From Amphritea atlantica (GTDB lineage Bacteria > Pseudomonadota > Gammaproteobacteria > Pseudomonadales > Balneatricaceae): a stretch of DNA of 64,000 nucleotides. A program made the position numbers and the translations under genes. Numbering within the stretch: the first letter of the stretch is position 1; each line of letters opens with the position of its first letter. This document shows, piece by piece, positions 1-7,417 of the stretch. The stretch spans positions 186,001 to 250,000 of the forward strand of contig NZ_JAHKQE010000023.1 in NCBI RefSeq assembly GCF_018860855.1, in the 5' to 3' direction. The notes below the pieces were generated by a model that saw only the letters and a list, made by a program, of their open reading frames with translations, was not told the DNA's origin and made no database searches.

Positions 1-515
1 ACCCGTGGCGCAAACCGTTGGGCGACCTGATGAGCGATATACAACTGATGAGGTAATAATTGCACCCGAGGGCCGAGTAAGCCATAACTCTCAGATTGCA
101 GATGATTAAACTGATTTTTGAGGGTTTCAACCCGCAGTCTAAACTGTGAAAGCTTATCAACCTGCCCGGCAAACAGACGGTCATGGGGTTTACTGAAATG
201 GACTGCGCTATCGAGATCGCGCTCTTCCAATACCAGTACTTCGCCCTGCGCATCTTCGGCCTGATAGACCATATAGCCATTCAGTTCTTGTTGCGCCGTA
301 ATGGTGACCTTTACACCGGCGGCATTACGTACTTGCTCGCCTACCGGATAGATCACCCGACTCAGCGGTGCATTATCAACCGCATAAGTACGTTCCTCTT
401 CGACGGCAGGAAACAACATTTCAACACGACGATTCGATACGCTGGTTACCAACCCCAGCCCCAGATTTGATTCGGTATTACTGATCCAGCGTTGGCCGGG
501 AATAAATTCAGACAA
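1..515 (-). CDS. rapA: RNA polymerase-associated helicase RapA, N-terminal part (cut by window edge)
   Basis: RapA (HepA) is a SWI2/SNF2-type ATPase that binds RNA polymerase and helps recycle it after transcription. The visible 171 codons read as the RapA N-terminal Tudor-like region: GQRWISNTESNLGLG near the start, then LFPAVEEERTYA, FSKPHDRLFAGQVDKL and LLPHQLYIAHQVAQRFAPRV, collinear with my memory of E. coli RapA. The helicase motifs lie beyond base 1. The reading frame has no ATG near the conserved start. A TTG at 515-513 gives MSEFIPGQRW, preceded by a GAGAG about 8 nt upstream, so a TTG start is the best choice. The gene is divergent from the DEAD-box helicase at 794. Identity is confident; the start is less so. 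Confidence 0.9.
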   Translation of the reverse strand, partial: MSEFIPGQRWISNTESNLGLGLVTSVSNRRVEMLFPAVEEERTYAVDNAPLSRVIYPVGEQVRNAAGVKVTITAQQELNGYMVYQAEDAQGEVLVLEERDLDSAVHFSKPHDRLFAGQVDKLSQFRLRVETLKNQFNHLQSESYGLLGPRVQLLPHQLYIAHQVAQRFAPR

Positions 516-793
516 AAGACAGCTCTCAAACAGAATACGATAGAAACGACACCCGTAAATGACGATAGTCGAAATATAAATGCATATTTCAAAACCATCG
601 CCAATTTTAACCGGTCAGCGCGGAATGATAGGCGTTGTGGAGGTCTACCTCAAGGCGCAATCTCAATCACTGGCCAATATAGGAAAATATTCGTTAAATA
701 GTCCCCATAAAGGCACTATTCACCACGCTGCCAAATATCAGAATTGACAAAAATAAGGTATGCTTGCGCCTTTAAATCTGTGAGTACTCTTCG

Positions 794-2092
794 ATGTTCT
801 TTATCGACCTAAACCTGGATCTTGAAATTCTGGGCCCACTGGCTGACAACAATTTCCTCAGCCCCCGTCCGATTCAGCAACAGGCAATCCCTGTCGCGCT
901 GGAAGGCTTCGATCTGTTGGCCTCTGCCCCGACGGGAACAGGTAAAACACTCGCCTTTGTGTTGCCAGCACTACAGAAGGTATTCGATAGCGAGCAAGAT
1001 CGCAGCAGTGCACCACAGATATTGATTCTGGCTCCGACTCGGGAACTGGCAAAACAGATCTATCAGGTGGTTCAGCTACAAACCCAGACCAACCGCATTA
1101 AAAGCTGCCTGATAGTCGGTGGTGTGCCCTTTGGTATGCAAAAAGGGATGCTGGCTGAACCGATCGACATTATGATCGCTACCCCCGGACGCCTACTGGA
1201 GCTGAATGCTCAGGAATGGCTCGATCTATCGACGGTAGATATGCTGGTTATCGATGAAGCCGACCGAATGCTCGATCTGGGCTTTATCCACGACATCAAG
1301 CAGATTGCCGACGTTCTCCCACTGGAACGTCAAACATTGATGTTTTCGGCCACCCTTGAAGGTGAAAAGATTCAGCGATTCGCCGCTGACCTGCTGAACG
1401 AAGATTCACAGATTGTCGCCGTCGAACAGCCTCGGCAGATCCCGACGAACATCGAACAAACGGTCTATCGAGCCGACAACGAAAAGCACAAAGAATACCT
1501 ACTTAAAGCGCTGATTCATCAGCCAGAGCTCAAACAAGGGATTATCTTTGTTAACAGCCGTAAACAGGTTGAGCAGTGGGTTACCATTATCCGTAATGCA
1601 GGCATGCTCTGTTACGGCCTACATGGCGATATGCGCCAGAGCGAACGTACTCAGCGGATTAAAGAGATGCGTCGCGGACGGATCAAACTGATCATCGCTA
1701 CCGATGTGGTTGGCCGCGGCCTCGATCTACCCGATCTGACCCATGTTATTAACCTTTATCTGCCGATGAAAGCCGATAGTTATGTTCACCGCGCGGGTCG
1801 CTCTGGTCGTGACGGCGCCAAAGGTACCGTCTGGTCGATTGTTGAACCGTTAGATTGGGCAACACTGGGCAAAATCGAGCGTTTTATTGGCGATCAATTA
1901 ACCCGAGCAACCTTTCCCGGCCTCGCACCGAAAAATCCAGAACCCGGCAAAGGCAGCGGCAAAGCCAAACCGAAAAAGCCTAAAGTGAAAAACAAAAAAG
2001 CGGTTGCTAAAGCGGCCGCTAAAAAGGCGGCGTCACAGAAAAAATCGCCCAAGAAACGGGTCGGTCGTGGGCCGAAAAAACCTAAAGCTTAA
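794..2092 (+). CDS. DEAD-box ATP-dependent RNA helicase, SrmB-like
   Basis: A 432-residue RNA helicase, probably acting in ribosome assembly or RNA remodelling in the cytoplasm. Motifs in order: Q motif (RPIQQQAIP), Walker A (SAPTGTGKT), PTRELA, TPGR, DEAD (VIDEADRMLDLGF), SAT (MFSATLEG), then the second RecA-like domain with GIIFVNSRKQ, ATDVVGRGLDLPD and the arginine-finger motif HRAGRSGRDG. The last 50 residues are a Lys/Ala/Pro-rich basic tail like that of SrmB. The TLEG and RADNEKHK segments also recall SrmB (444 residues in E. coli). It is a single gene, followed by a hairpin terminator at 2135. Other DEAD-box paralogs such as RhlE are the alternative. No strong ribosome-binding site is visible before the ATG. 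Confidence 0.9.
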   Translation: MFFIDLNLDLEILGPLADNNFLSPRPIQQQAIPVALEGFDLLASAPTGTGKTLAFVLPALQKVFDSEQDRSSAPQILILAPTRELAKQIYQVVQLQTQTNRIKSCLIVGGVPFGMQKGMLAEPIDIMIATPGRLLELNAQEWLDLSTVDMLVIDEADRMLDLGFIHDIKQIADVLPLERQTLMFSATLEGEKIQRFAADLLNEDSQIVAVEQPRQIPTNIEQTVYRADNEKHKEYLLKALIHQPELKQGIIFVNSRKQVEQWVTIIRNAGMLCYGLHGDMRQSERTQRIKEMRRGRIKLIIATDVVGRGLDLPDLTHVINLYLPMKADSYVHRAGRSGRDGAKGTVWSIVEPLDWATLGKIERFIGDQLTRATFPGLAPKNPEPGKGSGKAKPKKPKVKNKKAVAKAAAKKAASQKKSPKKRVGRGPKKPKA

Positions 2093-2134
2093 ACTTTTTG
2101 TGTTAACGCGCAGATCTTAAGTACGACGTCCAAG

Positions 2135-2159
2135 AGCCACCCAACGGTGGCTTTTGTTT
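2135..2159 (+). terminator. Rho-independent terminator after the DEAD-box helicase
   Basis: Perfect 7-bp stem AGCCACC / GGTGGCT with a 4-nt loop, followed by TTTTGTTT. It lies 42 bp after the helicase stop codon. Confidence 0.85.
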
Positions 2160-2198
2160 GTCTGACTGACACACTTTAGGTTCTGTTTTATCCTCACT

Positions 2199-3827
2199 CT
2201 AAGTCGCCGAGGCGGCAACCAACTCATCTTCTTCATCCTGCTCGCGGATAATATGCTCCATCATCGAATCAATCTCGGTACGTTCAAGATCATCAGCGCC
2301 ATCAACCAGCGCCTCCAACAACATCGCATTGATCCGCTCTTTACGCAGCACAAACAGATCACGCAATGAATAAGCAATCGCTAACCGATCATCAGGAAAT
2401 AACTGCACTAATCGCTTAATCAATTCACCCGAACCTTTGGGCAACGCCAATACCATATGGATAGCAACATCCTGAGGTTTCAAGGAAGACCCTTCCAGCG
2501 CGGTACTAATCAAAATGCCGGGATCTTTCGGATATTGCCCCAATGCCACTAACAGCAGTTTGAGCTCAGGATCACCAATTTCAGCCAAGTTATAATTGAG
2601 CTGAGGATCAAGCACCGATGTACCGACGGATGTCTGCATACTGATCTGATACTTCGAATGGCTCTCGAGGGTTTCGGTTCGCACATAGAGCTTACGCACG
2701 ATTAAGAAGATGCCCACCAAGAGGTGAACCGCCACTAAATAGTAGTACAACCAAACACTATCGAACTGAGTCATCAAAAAACCAGCAATAATAGGCCCTA
2801 GCACCCCGCCACAGCCCAGCAAGATCTGCATGGTACTGGTAGCTGATATCGCCTCTTTAGTATCGATATGATCAAACACTTGAGTCACAGCCAATGGAAA
2901 GAGTGCAACCCCTGAACCACCTGAAACCAAAAACAGTACCACGAGCATTTCGATCGGCATCGCCACAAAATTTTCTGCAACAATCAGTAAATTACTGACC
3001 ACTCCCAACACCATCAAGCCAGCGGCGACCGAGCGTTTATCATAACGATCGGCCAACCAACCCACCGGATACTGAGTCAGTAAACCACCCAGTTGATAAG
3101 AGCCTAATACCAGTGATAACCAGATACCGGTAATGCCGTGGTCGTAGGCATAAAGAGAGATTAGCGACACACTCGCCGCGCTAATTAAGCCGGCACAAAA
3201 ACATGACAACGTACCCGACGGCGAATAGCCCCATAACCGTTTGGGAGACATCGCCCGGGGGCGACTAGGCAGTTCAGGCAGAGGTAAGCGACTCATCGAC
3301 ATGATAATCAACGAGATACAGAGAAATACACCGATCAAACCGAACAAGCGGGGATCATGTTCACTGGAGAGACTGAACAGAAAAGGCGCAGAACCAAAGC
3401 CAATCGCAAAACAGATCTGATAGGTACTAAATACGGTTCCTCGATTGCGCTTATCACTGAGCACATTAAGCCAACTTTCCAGCGTTATAAAGCTAGTGAC
3501 AAAGCAAAATCCAGCCACCATACGTAAACCGCCGGTAATCCAGATATTAAGAAAATAACTGTGACACACGGAAACAATTGCCAACATCGCAGCCATGGAG
3601 GAAAACGCCCGTATATGCCCCGCCCTCAACACGGCTCGAGAACCAAAAATACCGGCCATAATCGCGCCAACCGCGAACATACTCATCGCCATACCGATAT
3701 CAGACGATGCAAAACCGCCCTCTTTAAGCCGAATAGGTAACATCACAAAAAACAGATTATGACTTACCGCTACCGCGAAGATAGAGAAGAGAATCGGCTG
3801 AATCCGAAGCAAAATATTCGTCTGCAT
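2199..3827 (-). CDS. MFS transporter, YcaD-like, with a soluble C-terminal extension
   Basis: A 542-residue major facilitator superfamily protein of the inner membrane. Residues 1-385 carry about 12 hydrophobic helices with the MFS layout; GWLADRYDKR is the loop 8-9 copy of motif A, and the N-terminal half resembles the YcaD/UPF0226 group (LPIRLKEGGFASSDIG). Residues about 395-542 are hydrophilic and largely helical, ending in an acidic tail (IIREQDEEDELVAAS). Ordinary members are about 380-400 residues, so roughly 150 residues are added. Substrate cannot be told from sequence. Single gene, convergent with the helicase at 794-2092. Confidence 0.85.
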   Translation of the reverse strand: MQTNILLRIQPILFSIFAVAVSHNLFFVMLPIRLKEGGFASSDIGMAMSMFAVGAIMAGIFGSRAVLRAGHIRAFSSMAAMLAIVSVCHSYFLNIWITGGLRMVAGFCFVTSFITLESWLNVLSDKRNRGTVFSTYQICFAIGFGSAPFLFSLSSEHDPRLFGLIGVFLCISLIIMSMSRLPLPELPSRPRAMSPKRLWGYSPSGTLSCFCAGLISAASVSLISLYAYDHGITGIWLSLVLGSYQLGGLLTQYPVGWLADRYDKRSVAAGLMVLGVVSNLLIVAENFVAMPIEMLVVLFLVSGGSGVALFPLAVTQVFDHIDTKEAISATSTMQILLGCGGVLGPIIAGFLMTQFDSVWLYYYLVAVHLLVGIFLIVRKLYVRTETLESHSKYQISMQTSVGTSVLDPQLNYNLAEIGDPELKLLLVALGQYPKDPGILISTALEGSSLKPQDVAIHMVLALPKGSGELIKRLVQLFPDDRLAIAYSLRDLFVLRKERINAMLLEALVDGADDLERTEIDSMMEHIIREQDEEDELVAASAT

Positions 3828-4182
3828 TATGTTGTTAACCCACTAAAAGAGATCCGCAACGGATAGCCTATATTGTTCAACTAAGGCACACCCTGACAGA
3901 TTTGCGTCGTTACCCTGCACGGCGGCTAATACCCCGTACCACTGAGTTAAAACCATACCGAGTTAAAATTATTTCAGCAAACCTGTTTCAGCAATCGAGG
4001 CATCTAAAGCTGAAAACTCAGCCTACGGTATCAATAGTCGAAGGAATAGAAGTAAAGCGAGGAATAATTGAACGGAGAAGAGTAACGCTATTGAGGTTAA
4101 ACGAACGACCTGAAGCAGCCACAGAGAGATGGAGCATAAGCAAAACCCGGCAATTCAGACCGAGTTTTGCCTATTCATAACA
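3828..4182. other. Intergenic stretch between the MFS gene and leuA
   Basis: No convincing gene. An open frame at 3902-4180 has no recognisable domain and no ribosome-binding site. Visible elements are a short direct repeat (GAGTTAAAA near 3943 and 3960) and the leuA-side hairpin at 4140-4170. The stretch must also hold the promoter-free 3' end of leuA and the upstream region of the MFS gene. Confidence 0.5.
4140..4170 (-). terminator. Hairpin after leuA, possible terminator
   Basis: Arms GCAAAACCCGG / CCGAGTTTTGC pair with one internal mismatch around a 9-nt loop, starting 13 bp beyond the leuA stop. There is no long U-run on the leuA strand, so intrinsic termination is uncertain. Confidence 0.45.
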
Positions 4183-5841
4183 TTAAGCAGCTTGTGTGAC
4201 TTCAAGCCCAGTACGGCTAAAAGCAGTCAACATCGCTTGCAAGGTCGCCGCCGATGTATCGCCGGCCACCGCGACAGCACAATATTCGACACCATTGATC
4301 TGTACCGCAATCGACGCTTGCGCTTTAGCGTCAGTACCACCACTGATCGCATGTTGATCAAACTGCACCACCTCAATAGCGCAGTTAAACGCCGTGGTTA
4401 GCGCCGAACACAACGCTTCAAGCGCACCGGCCCCCTCACCATTGAACGGCTGATGTCCTATGCGAAAGCGAGCGCTGACATGATGTTCGTCGGTATGCAG
4501 ATCATAGTCTTCCAACCGCCACTGTGTTGGCACCGAAATAAAATGCTCATCAAACAGTCGTTTAATATTAGTAGGCGATACTTCGACACCGCTTTCCTCG
4601 GCCGCCGACTGAACCACACTGCTCAATGATGCATGCATCCATTTTGGCAGGCTAATCGCATAATCACGCTCCAATACCAGCGCCACGCCACCTTTCCCAC
4701 TCTGCGAGTTGATGCGCACAATCTCTTCATATTCGCGGCCAATATCACGCGGATCAATCGGCAGATAAGCCACATCCCAATGTGGCTTATTGTGCTCAGT
4801 GTGATAGTTCACGGACTTGCGAATCGCATCCTGATGACTACCGGAAAAAGCGGTATAGACTAATTCCCCAGCCCAAGGATGACGCACCCCAACCGGAATA
4901 CCGGTGCAGCTTTCTACCACTTCGTTAATCTCCATAATATTGGAGAAATCCAATGCTGGGTCAATCCCTTGAGAATACAGGTTCATCCCCATGGTGATAA
5001 TATCCATATTACCGGTACGCTCACCATTGCCCATCAGAGTGCCTTCAATACGGTCCGCCCCCGCCAACACGCCCAACTCGGCTGCAGCCACCGCACAACC
5101 ACGATCATTATGGGTATGCAGACTAATACGCACATGCTGGCGATTGACTAAATTACGACAGAAATATTCAACCTGATCCGCAAAACGGTTCGGGGTGGAC
5201 ATTTCGACGGTCGCTGGCAAATTAATAATAATGTCGCGACCACTCTCTGGCTGCCACTGCTCAATCACGGCATCACAGACTTCAATGGCATAATCCATCT
5301 CAGTGCCACTAAAACTTTCGGGCGAATACTGAAACGACCACTGTGTATCAGGATGCTGCTGTGCATACTGCTGCACCCATTTAGCCCCCTGTACCGCAAT
5401 AGCCTTGATCCCTTCTCGAGACTGACCAAACACCTGTTCACGCTGTACCGTCGAAGTGGAGTTATACACATGAATAACCGCTTTTTTAACCCCAGCCATC
5501 GCTTCATAAGTACGTTTAATCAGCTCTTCACGTGCCTGAGTCAACACCTGAATGGTGACATCATCGGGAATGCGTTGCTCATCCACCAGCTTACGAACAA
5601 AATCAAAATCAGGCTTCGATGCCGATGGAAATCCAACCTCAATCTCTTTAAAGCCCAACTTCACTAACAGGTCGAAAAGACGCGTTTTCTGTTCAACACT
5701 CATCGGATTTACGAGCGCCTGATTACCGTCCCGTAGATCAACACTACACCAGTCAGGTGCCTGTGTGAGCGTATTGTCTGGCCAAGTACGGTCAGTCAAA
5801 CGGATCGGTTCAAATGCTTTGTATTTACGATGATCGAACAT
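4183..5841 (-). CDS. leuA: 2-isopropylmalate synthase LeuA (long, type 2)
   Basis: Catalyses the first committed step of leucine synthesis: acetyl-CoA plus 2-oxoisovalerate gives 2-isopropylmalate. The 552-residue protein belongs to the long LeuA form. It has the metal- and substrate-binding N-terminal TIM barrel (DWCSVDLRDGNQAL, GFKEIEVGFPSASKPDFDF), SLHTHNDRGCAVAAAELGV with the metal-binding His-x-His, and GNGERTGNMDI. The C-terminal LeuA regulatory (leucine-sensing) domain spans about 430-552. The start is supported by the conserved MFDHRKYKAF opening. Upstream are two hairpins and the shared region with the divergent Lrp-family gene, so regulation by that protein is plausible. No leu neighbours (leuBCD) are in the window. 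Confidence 0.97.
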   Translation of the reverse strand: MFDHRKYKAFEPIRLTDRTWPDNTLTQAPDWCSVDLRDGNQALVNPMSVEQKTRLFDLLVKLGFKEIEVGFPSASKPDFDFVRKLVDEQRIPDDVTIQVLTQAREELIKRTYEAMAGVKKAVIHVYNSTSTVQREQVFGQSREGIKAIAVQGAKWVQQYAQQHPDTQWSFQYSPESFSGTEMDYAIEVCDAVIEQWQPESGRDIIINLPATVEMSTPNRFADQVEYFCRNLVNRQHVRISLHTHNDRGCAVAAAELGVLAGADRIEGTLMGNGERTGNMDIITMGMNLYSQGIDPALDFSNIMEINEVVESCTGIPVGVRHPWAGELVYTAFSGSHQDAIRKSVNYHTEHNKPHWDVAYLPIDPRDIGREYEEIVRINSQSGKGGVALVLERDYAISLPKWMHASLSSVVQSAAEESGVEVSPTNIKRLFDEHFISVPTQWRLEDYDLHTDEHHVSARFRIGHQPFNGEGAGALEALCSALTTAFNCAIEVVQFDQHAISGGTDAKAQASIAVQINGVEYCAVAVAGDTSAATLQAMLTAFSRTGLEVTQAA

Positions 5842-5922
5842 AGTCTCGTCCTGCTAAGTCCTGCCAATGGCAGTATCGGGTTTAAAATCGTTATAAATTA
5901 TTAACGTTTCATTTGAATTGAA

Positions 5923-5946
5923 ATCCCGCGCAACAAGGCGCGGGAT
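5923..5946 (-). promoter_or_regulatory. leuA leader hairpin, GC-rich
   Basis: Perfect 9-bp inverted repeat ATCCCGCGC / GCGCGGGAT with a 6-nt loop, 77 bp upstream of the leuA start codon. It could act as an attenuator stem, but on the leuA strand the following bases are only moderately T-rich and no leucine-rich leader peptide was found. Confidence 0.5.
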
Positions 5947-5959
5947 CAAATCGCTCTCT

Positions 5960-5978
5960 GGCATACTTTTGGTATGCC
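5960..5978 (-). promoter_or_regulatory. Second hairpin in the leuA leader
   Basis: Perfect 7-bp inverted repeat GGCATAC / GTATGCC with a 5-nt loop, 13 bp further upstream from the GC-rich hairpin. Together the two stems would give the leuA transcript a structured leader if transcription starts above about 5980. Confidence 0.45.
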
Positions 5979-6118
5979 TCTATCAGCCCGGTAGACTGGC
6001 GCTTAAACCTGATTAAACACTTTTGGTGCTGTCATCCACATCCGCTGATAACGGCATGCTTTGGTGGCTCTCGGCAACATCGATCACGGCAGCGATCAAT
6101 AGAGCAAAGTTTAAAGGG

Positions 6119-6214
6119 ATTGCTGCGCAATAACCGCGCTAAATAATAAAAAATAAACAAAATTGCGCAATTAAAATAAATAAAATAAACTAAATCATTA
6201 CATAAAATTGCGCC
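6119..6214. promoter_or_regulatory. Array of TTGCGCAA-type sites between leuA and the Lrp-family gene
   Basis: Three related sites: ATTGCTGCGCAAT at 6119-6131, the perfect 12-bp palindrome AATTGCGCAATT at 6161-6172, and the partial copy AAATTGCGCC at 6205-6214. They lie in an AT-rich region just upstream of the Lrp/AsnC gene and on the leuA promoter side. Their arrangement fits an autoregulated Lrp-family operator, which is inference. Confidence 0.5.
6163..6191 (+). promoter_or_regulatory. Candidate sigma-70 promoter of the Lrp-family gene
   Basis: TTGCGC, 17-bp spacer, TAAACT, 37 bp before the ATG. The -35 box lies within the AATTGCGCAATT palindrome, so a protein bound there would block RNA polymerase. 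Confidence 0.4.
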
Positions 6215-6227
6215 AAGAGAGCAAAGC

Positions 6228-6713
6228 ATGAAATCAAACCACCACATTGACCATTTTGACTTGAAAATATTGCGCGAACTGCAACGTAATGGTGGGCTAT
6301 CAAACCAAGACCTTGCCGAGAAAGTCGGCCTAACCGCCGCGCCCTGCTCACGCCGAGTCAAAGCATTAGAAGACAGTGGGATTATTCGTGAACGAGTGGT
6401 GCGGCTGGATGAACGGGCGGTCGACCTTAACCTAATGGCGATCCTTCATATCAGTATGGATAAGCATATCCCAGAACGATTTGAGACCTTTGAAAACACC
6501 ATCACGGGCTTTCCCGAAGTCATGGAGTGCTATTTAATTACGGGGCACGATGCGGATTATCAGCTCAAAGTCGCTGTGCCGGATATGGATCGCTATCACG
6601 ATATTCTATTGGGAAAAATCACCCGCATTCATGGTGTTAGCGGCGTTAAATCATCATTTATTATGCGTAAGATTGTTGATACAACCGCAGTGCCACTCAA
6701 TTATATTGAATAA
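6228..6713 (+). CDS. Lrp/AsnC-family transcriptional regulator
   Basis: 161 residues, the usual length for the family. Residues 8-55 form the winged helix-turn-helix (DLKILRELQRNGGLSNQDLA, then EKVGLTAAPCSRRVKALEDS). Residues about 70-150 form the RAM/Lrp ligand-binding domain with VMECYLITGHDADYQLKV. Such proteins bind amino acids and work as dimers to octamers. It is divergent from leuA, which suggests control of leucine synthesis and of itself, but the ligand is unknown. The RAM Gly-x-x-Asp segment (GHDADYQL) is intact. It resembles DecR/YbaO or Lrp itself; I cannot choose. AGAGAG precedes the ATG as a ribosome-binding site. Confidence 0.92.
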   Translation: MKSNHHIDHFDLKILRELQRNGGLSNQDLAEKVGLTAAPCSRRVKALEDSGIIRERVVRLDERAVDLNLMAILHISMDKHIPERFETFENTITGFPEVMECYLITGHDADYQLKVAVPDMDRYHDILLGKITRIHGVSGVKSSFIMRKIVDTTAVPLNYIE

Positions 6714-6798
6714 TCAAAGATCGCTTTCATTGAAGCAATAATAATCCCCGCTATAATGAGCCGACCACCCATTACCTATTTCCGGAAAGGACACACGC

Positions 6799-7269
6799 AT
6801 GAAATACGCCTTCGTATTCTGCCTTGCGCTATTAACAGGCTGTAGCACCCTCTTTAACCAACCAGAATATAATCTGACCTATAACTTGTCAGATGAGATT
6901 ATTCATCCCCTCTCCTGCAATCAGTATAATGTCTGCAGCGCTTTGTATATTGATCACGACCGCCCTAGAACATTGAAGCTGGCAGTGAGCGGTGAATACC
7001 ACTCGATTAACAGCGCTACCCTGTGGATTGATAATCAAGCTTTCCCTTTGACCCCAACCATCGCTTACACCAGAAATGGCCAGACTCACTCGGGTAACCG
7101 CATCGCCATGCGCCCATTTACCTCAGAGCAACCGATAAAAGAAAAACTACAGCAGGCAAATAAAGTTTTTCTCGAAATCCGTCAACAAAGCACCTCTTTT
7201 AAGACGCTTATGAAGGATGAAGGTTTTCTGCATACTGAATGGAAAGAACTGCTGGCCGGCCTTAATTAA
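6799..7269 (+). CDS. Small predicted lipoprotein, unknown function
   Basis: 156 residues. The N-terminus MKYAFVFCLALLTGC is a type II signal peptide with the lipobox LTGC, so Cys15 should be acylated and the protein anchored in the outer or inner membrane facing the periplasm. The mature part has two Cys (in LSCNQYNVCSALY) that could form a disulfide, and a beta-rich look. No family recognised. A good GGAAAGGA ribosome-binding site precedes the ATG. It is probably its own unit; the next gene is convergent. Confidence 0.8.
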   Translation: MKYAFVFCLALLTGCSTLFNQPEYNLTYNLSDEIIHPLSCNQYNVCSALYIDHDRPRTLKLAVSGEYHSINSATLWIDNQAFPLTPTIAYTRNGQTHSGNRIAMRPFTSEQPIKEKLQQANKVFLEIRQQSTSFKTLMKDEGFLHTEWKELLAGLN

Positions 7270-7284
7270 GAAGAATTGTTCCAC

Positions 7285-7312
7285 TTACCATCAACCCATC
7301 CGTTGATGGTAA
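7285..7312 (+). terminator. Inverted repeat after the lipoprotein gene
   Basis: Perfect 11-bp arms TTACCATCAAC / GTTGATGGTAA with a 6-nt loop, 16 bp after the stop codon. No T-run follows, so it may be a processing or weak termination structure. Confidence 0.4.
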
Positions 7313-7321
7313 CGCTCATAA

Positions 7322-7349
7322 CAGAGTAATCATGCCCCTGGTTACTCTG
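7322..7349. terminator. Second inverted repeat between convergent genes
   Basis: Perfect 8-bp arms CAGAGTAA / TTACTCTG with a 12-nt loop, placed between the lipoprotein gene and the convergent GGDEF-EAL gene. It could serve either strand. Confidence 0.35.
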
Positions 7350-7417
7350 CTTAATCTTCACCCCTTTCGGCTCACATCGCCCCCCAAATTTAGCGTTATC
7401 TAGGTTCACTCAAGGTC

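Noticed and set aside
183-701. Two plus-strand open frames
   Set aside because: The first is antisense to rapA, whose minus-strand frame is clearly coding, and has no domain; the second (492-701) only overlaps the 5' end of rapA and its upstream region, without support.
744-749. TTGACA before the DEAD-box helicase
   Set aside because: A good -35 hexamer, but no -10 box at 16-18 bp spacing.
3902-4180. 92-codon frame between the MFS gene and leuA
   Set aside because: No family, no ribosome-binding site, and it spans the leuA-side hairpin.
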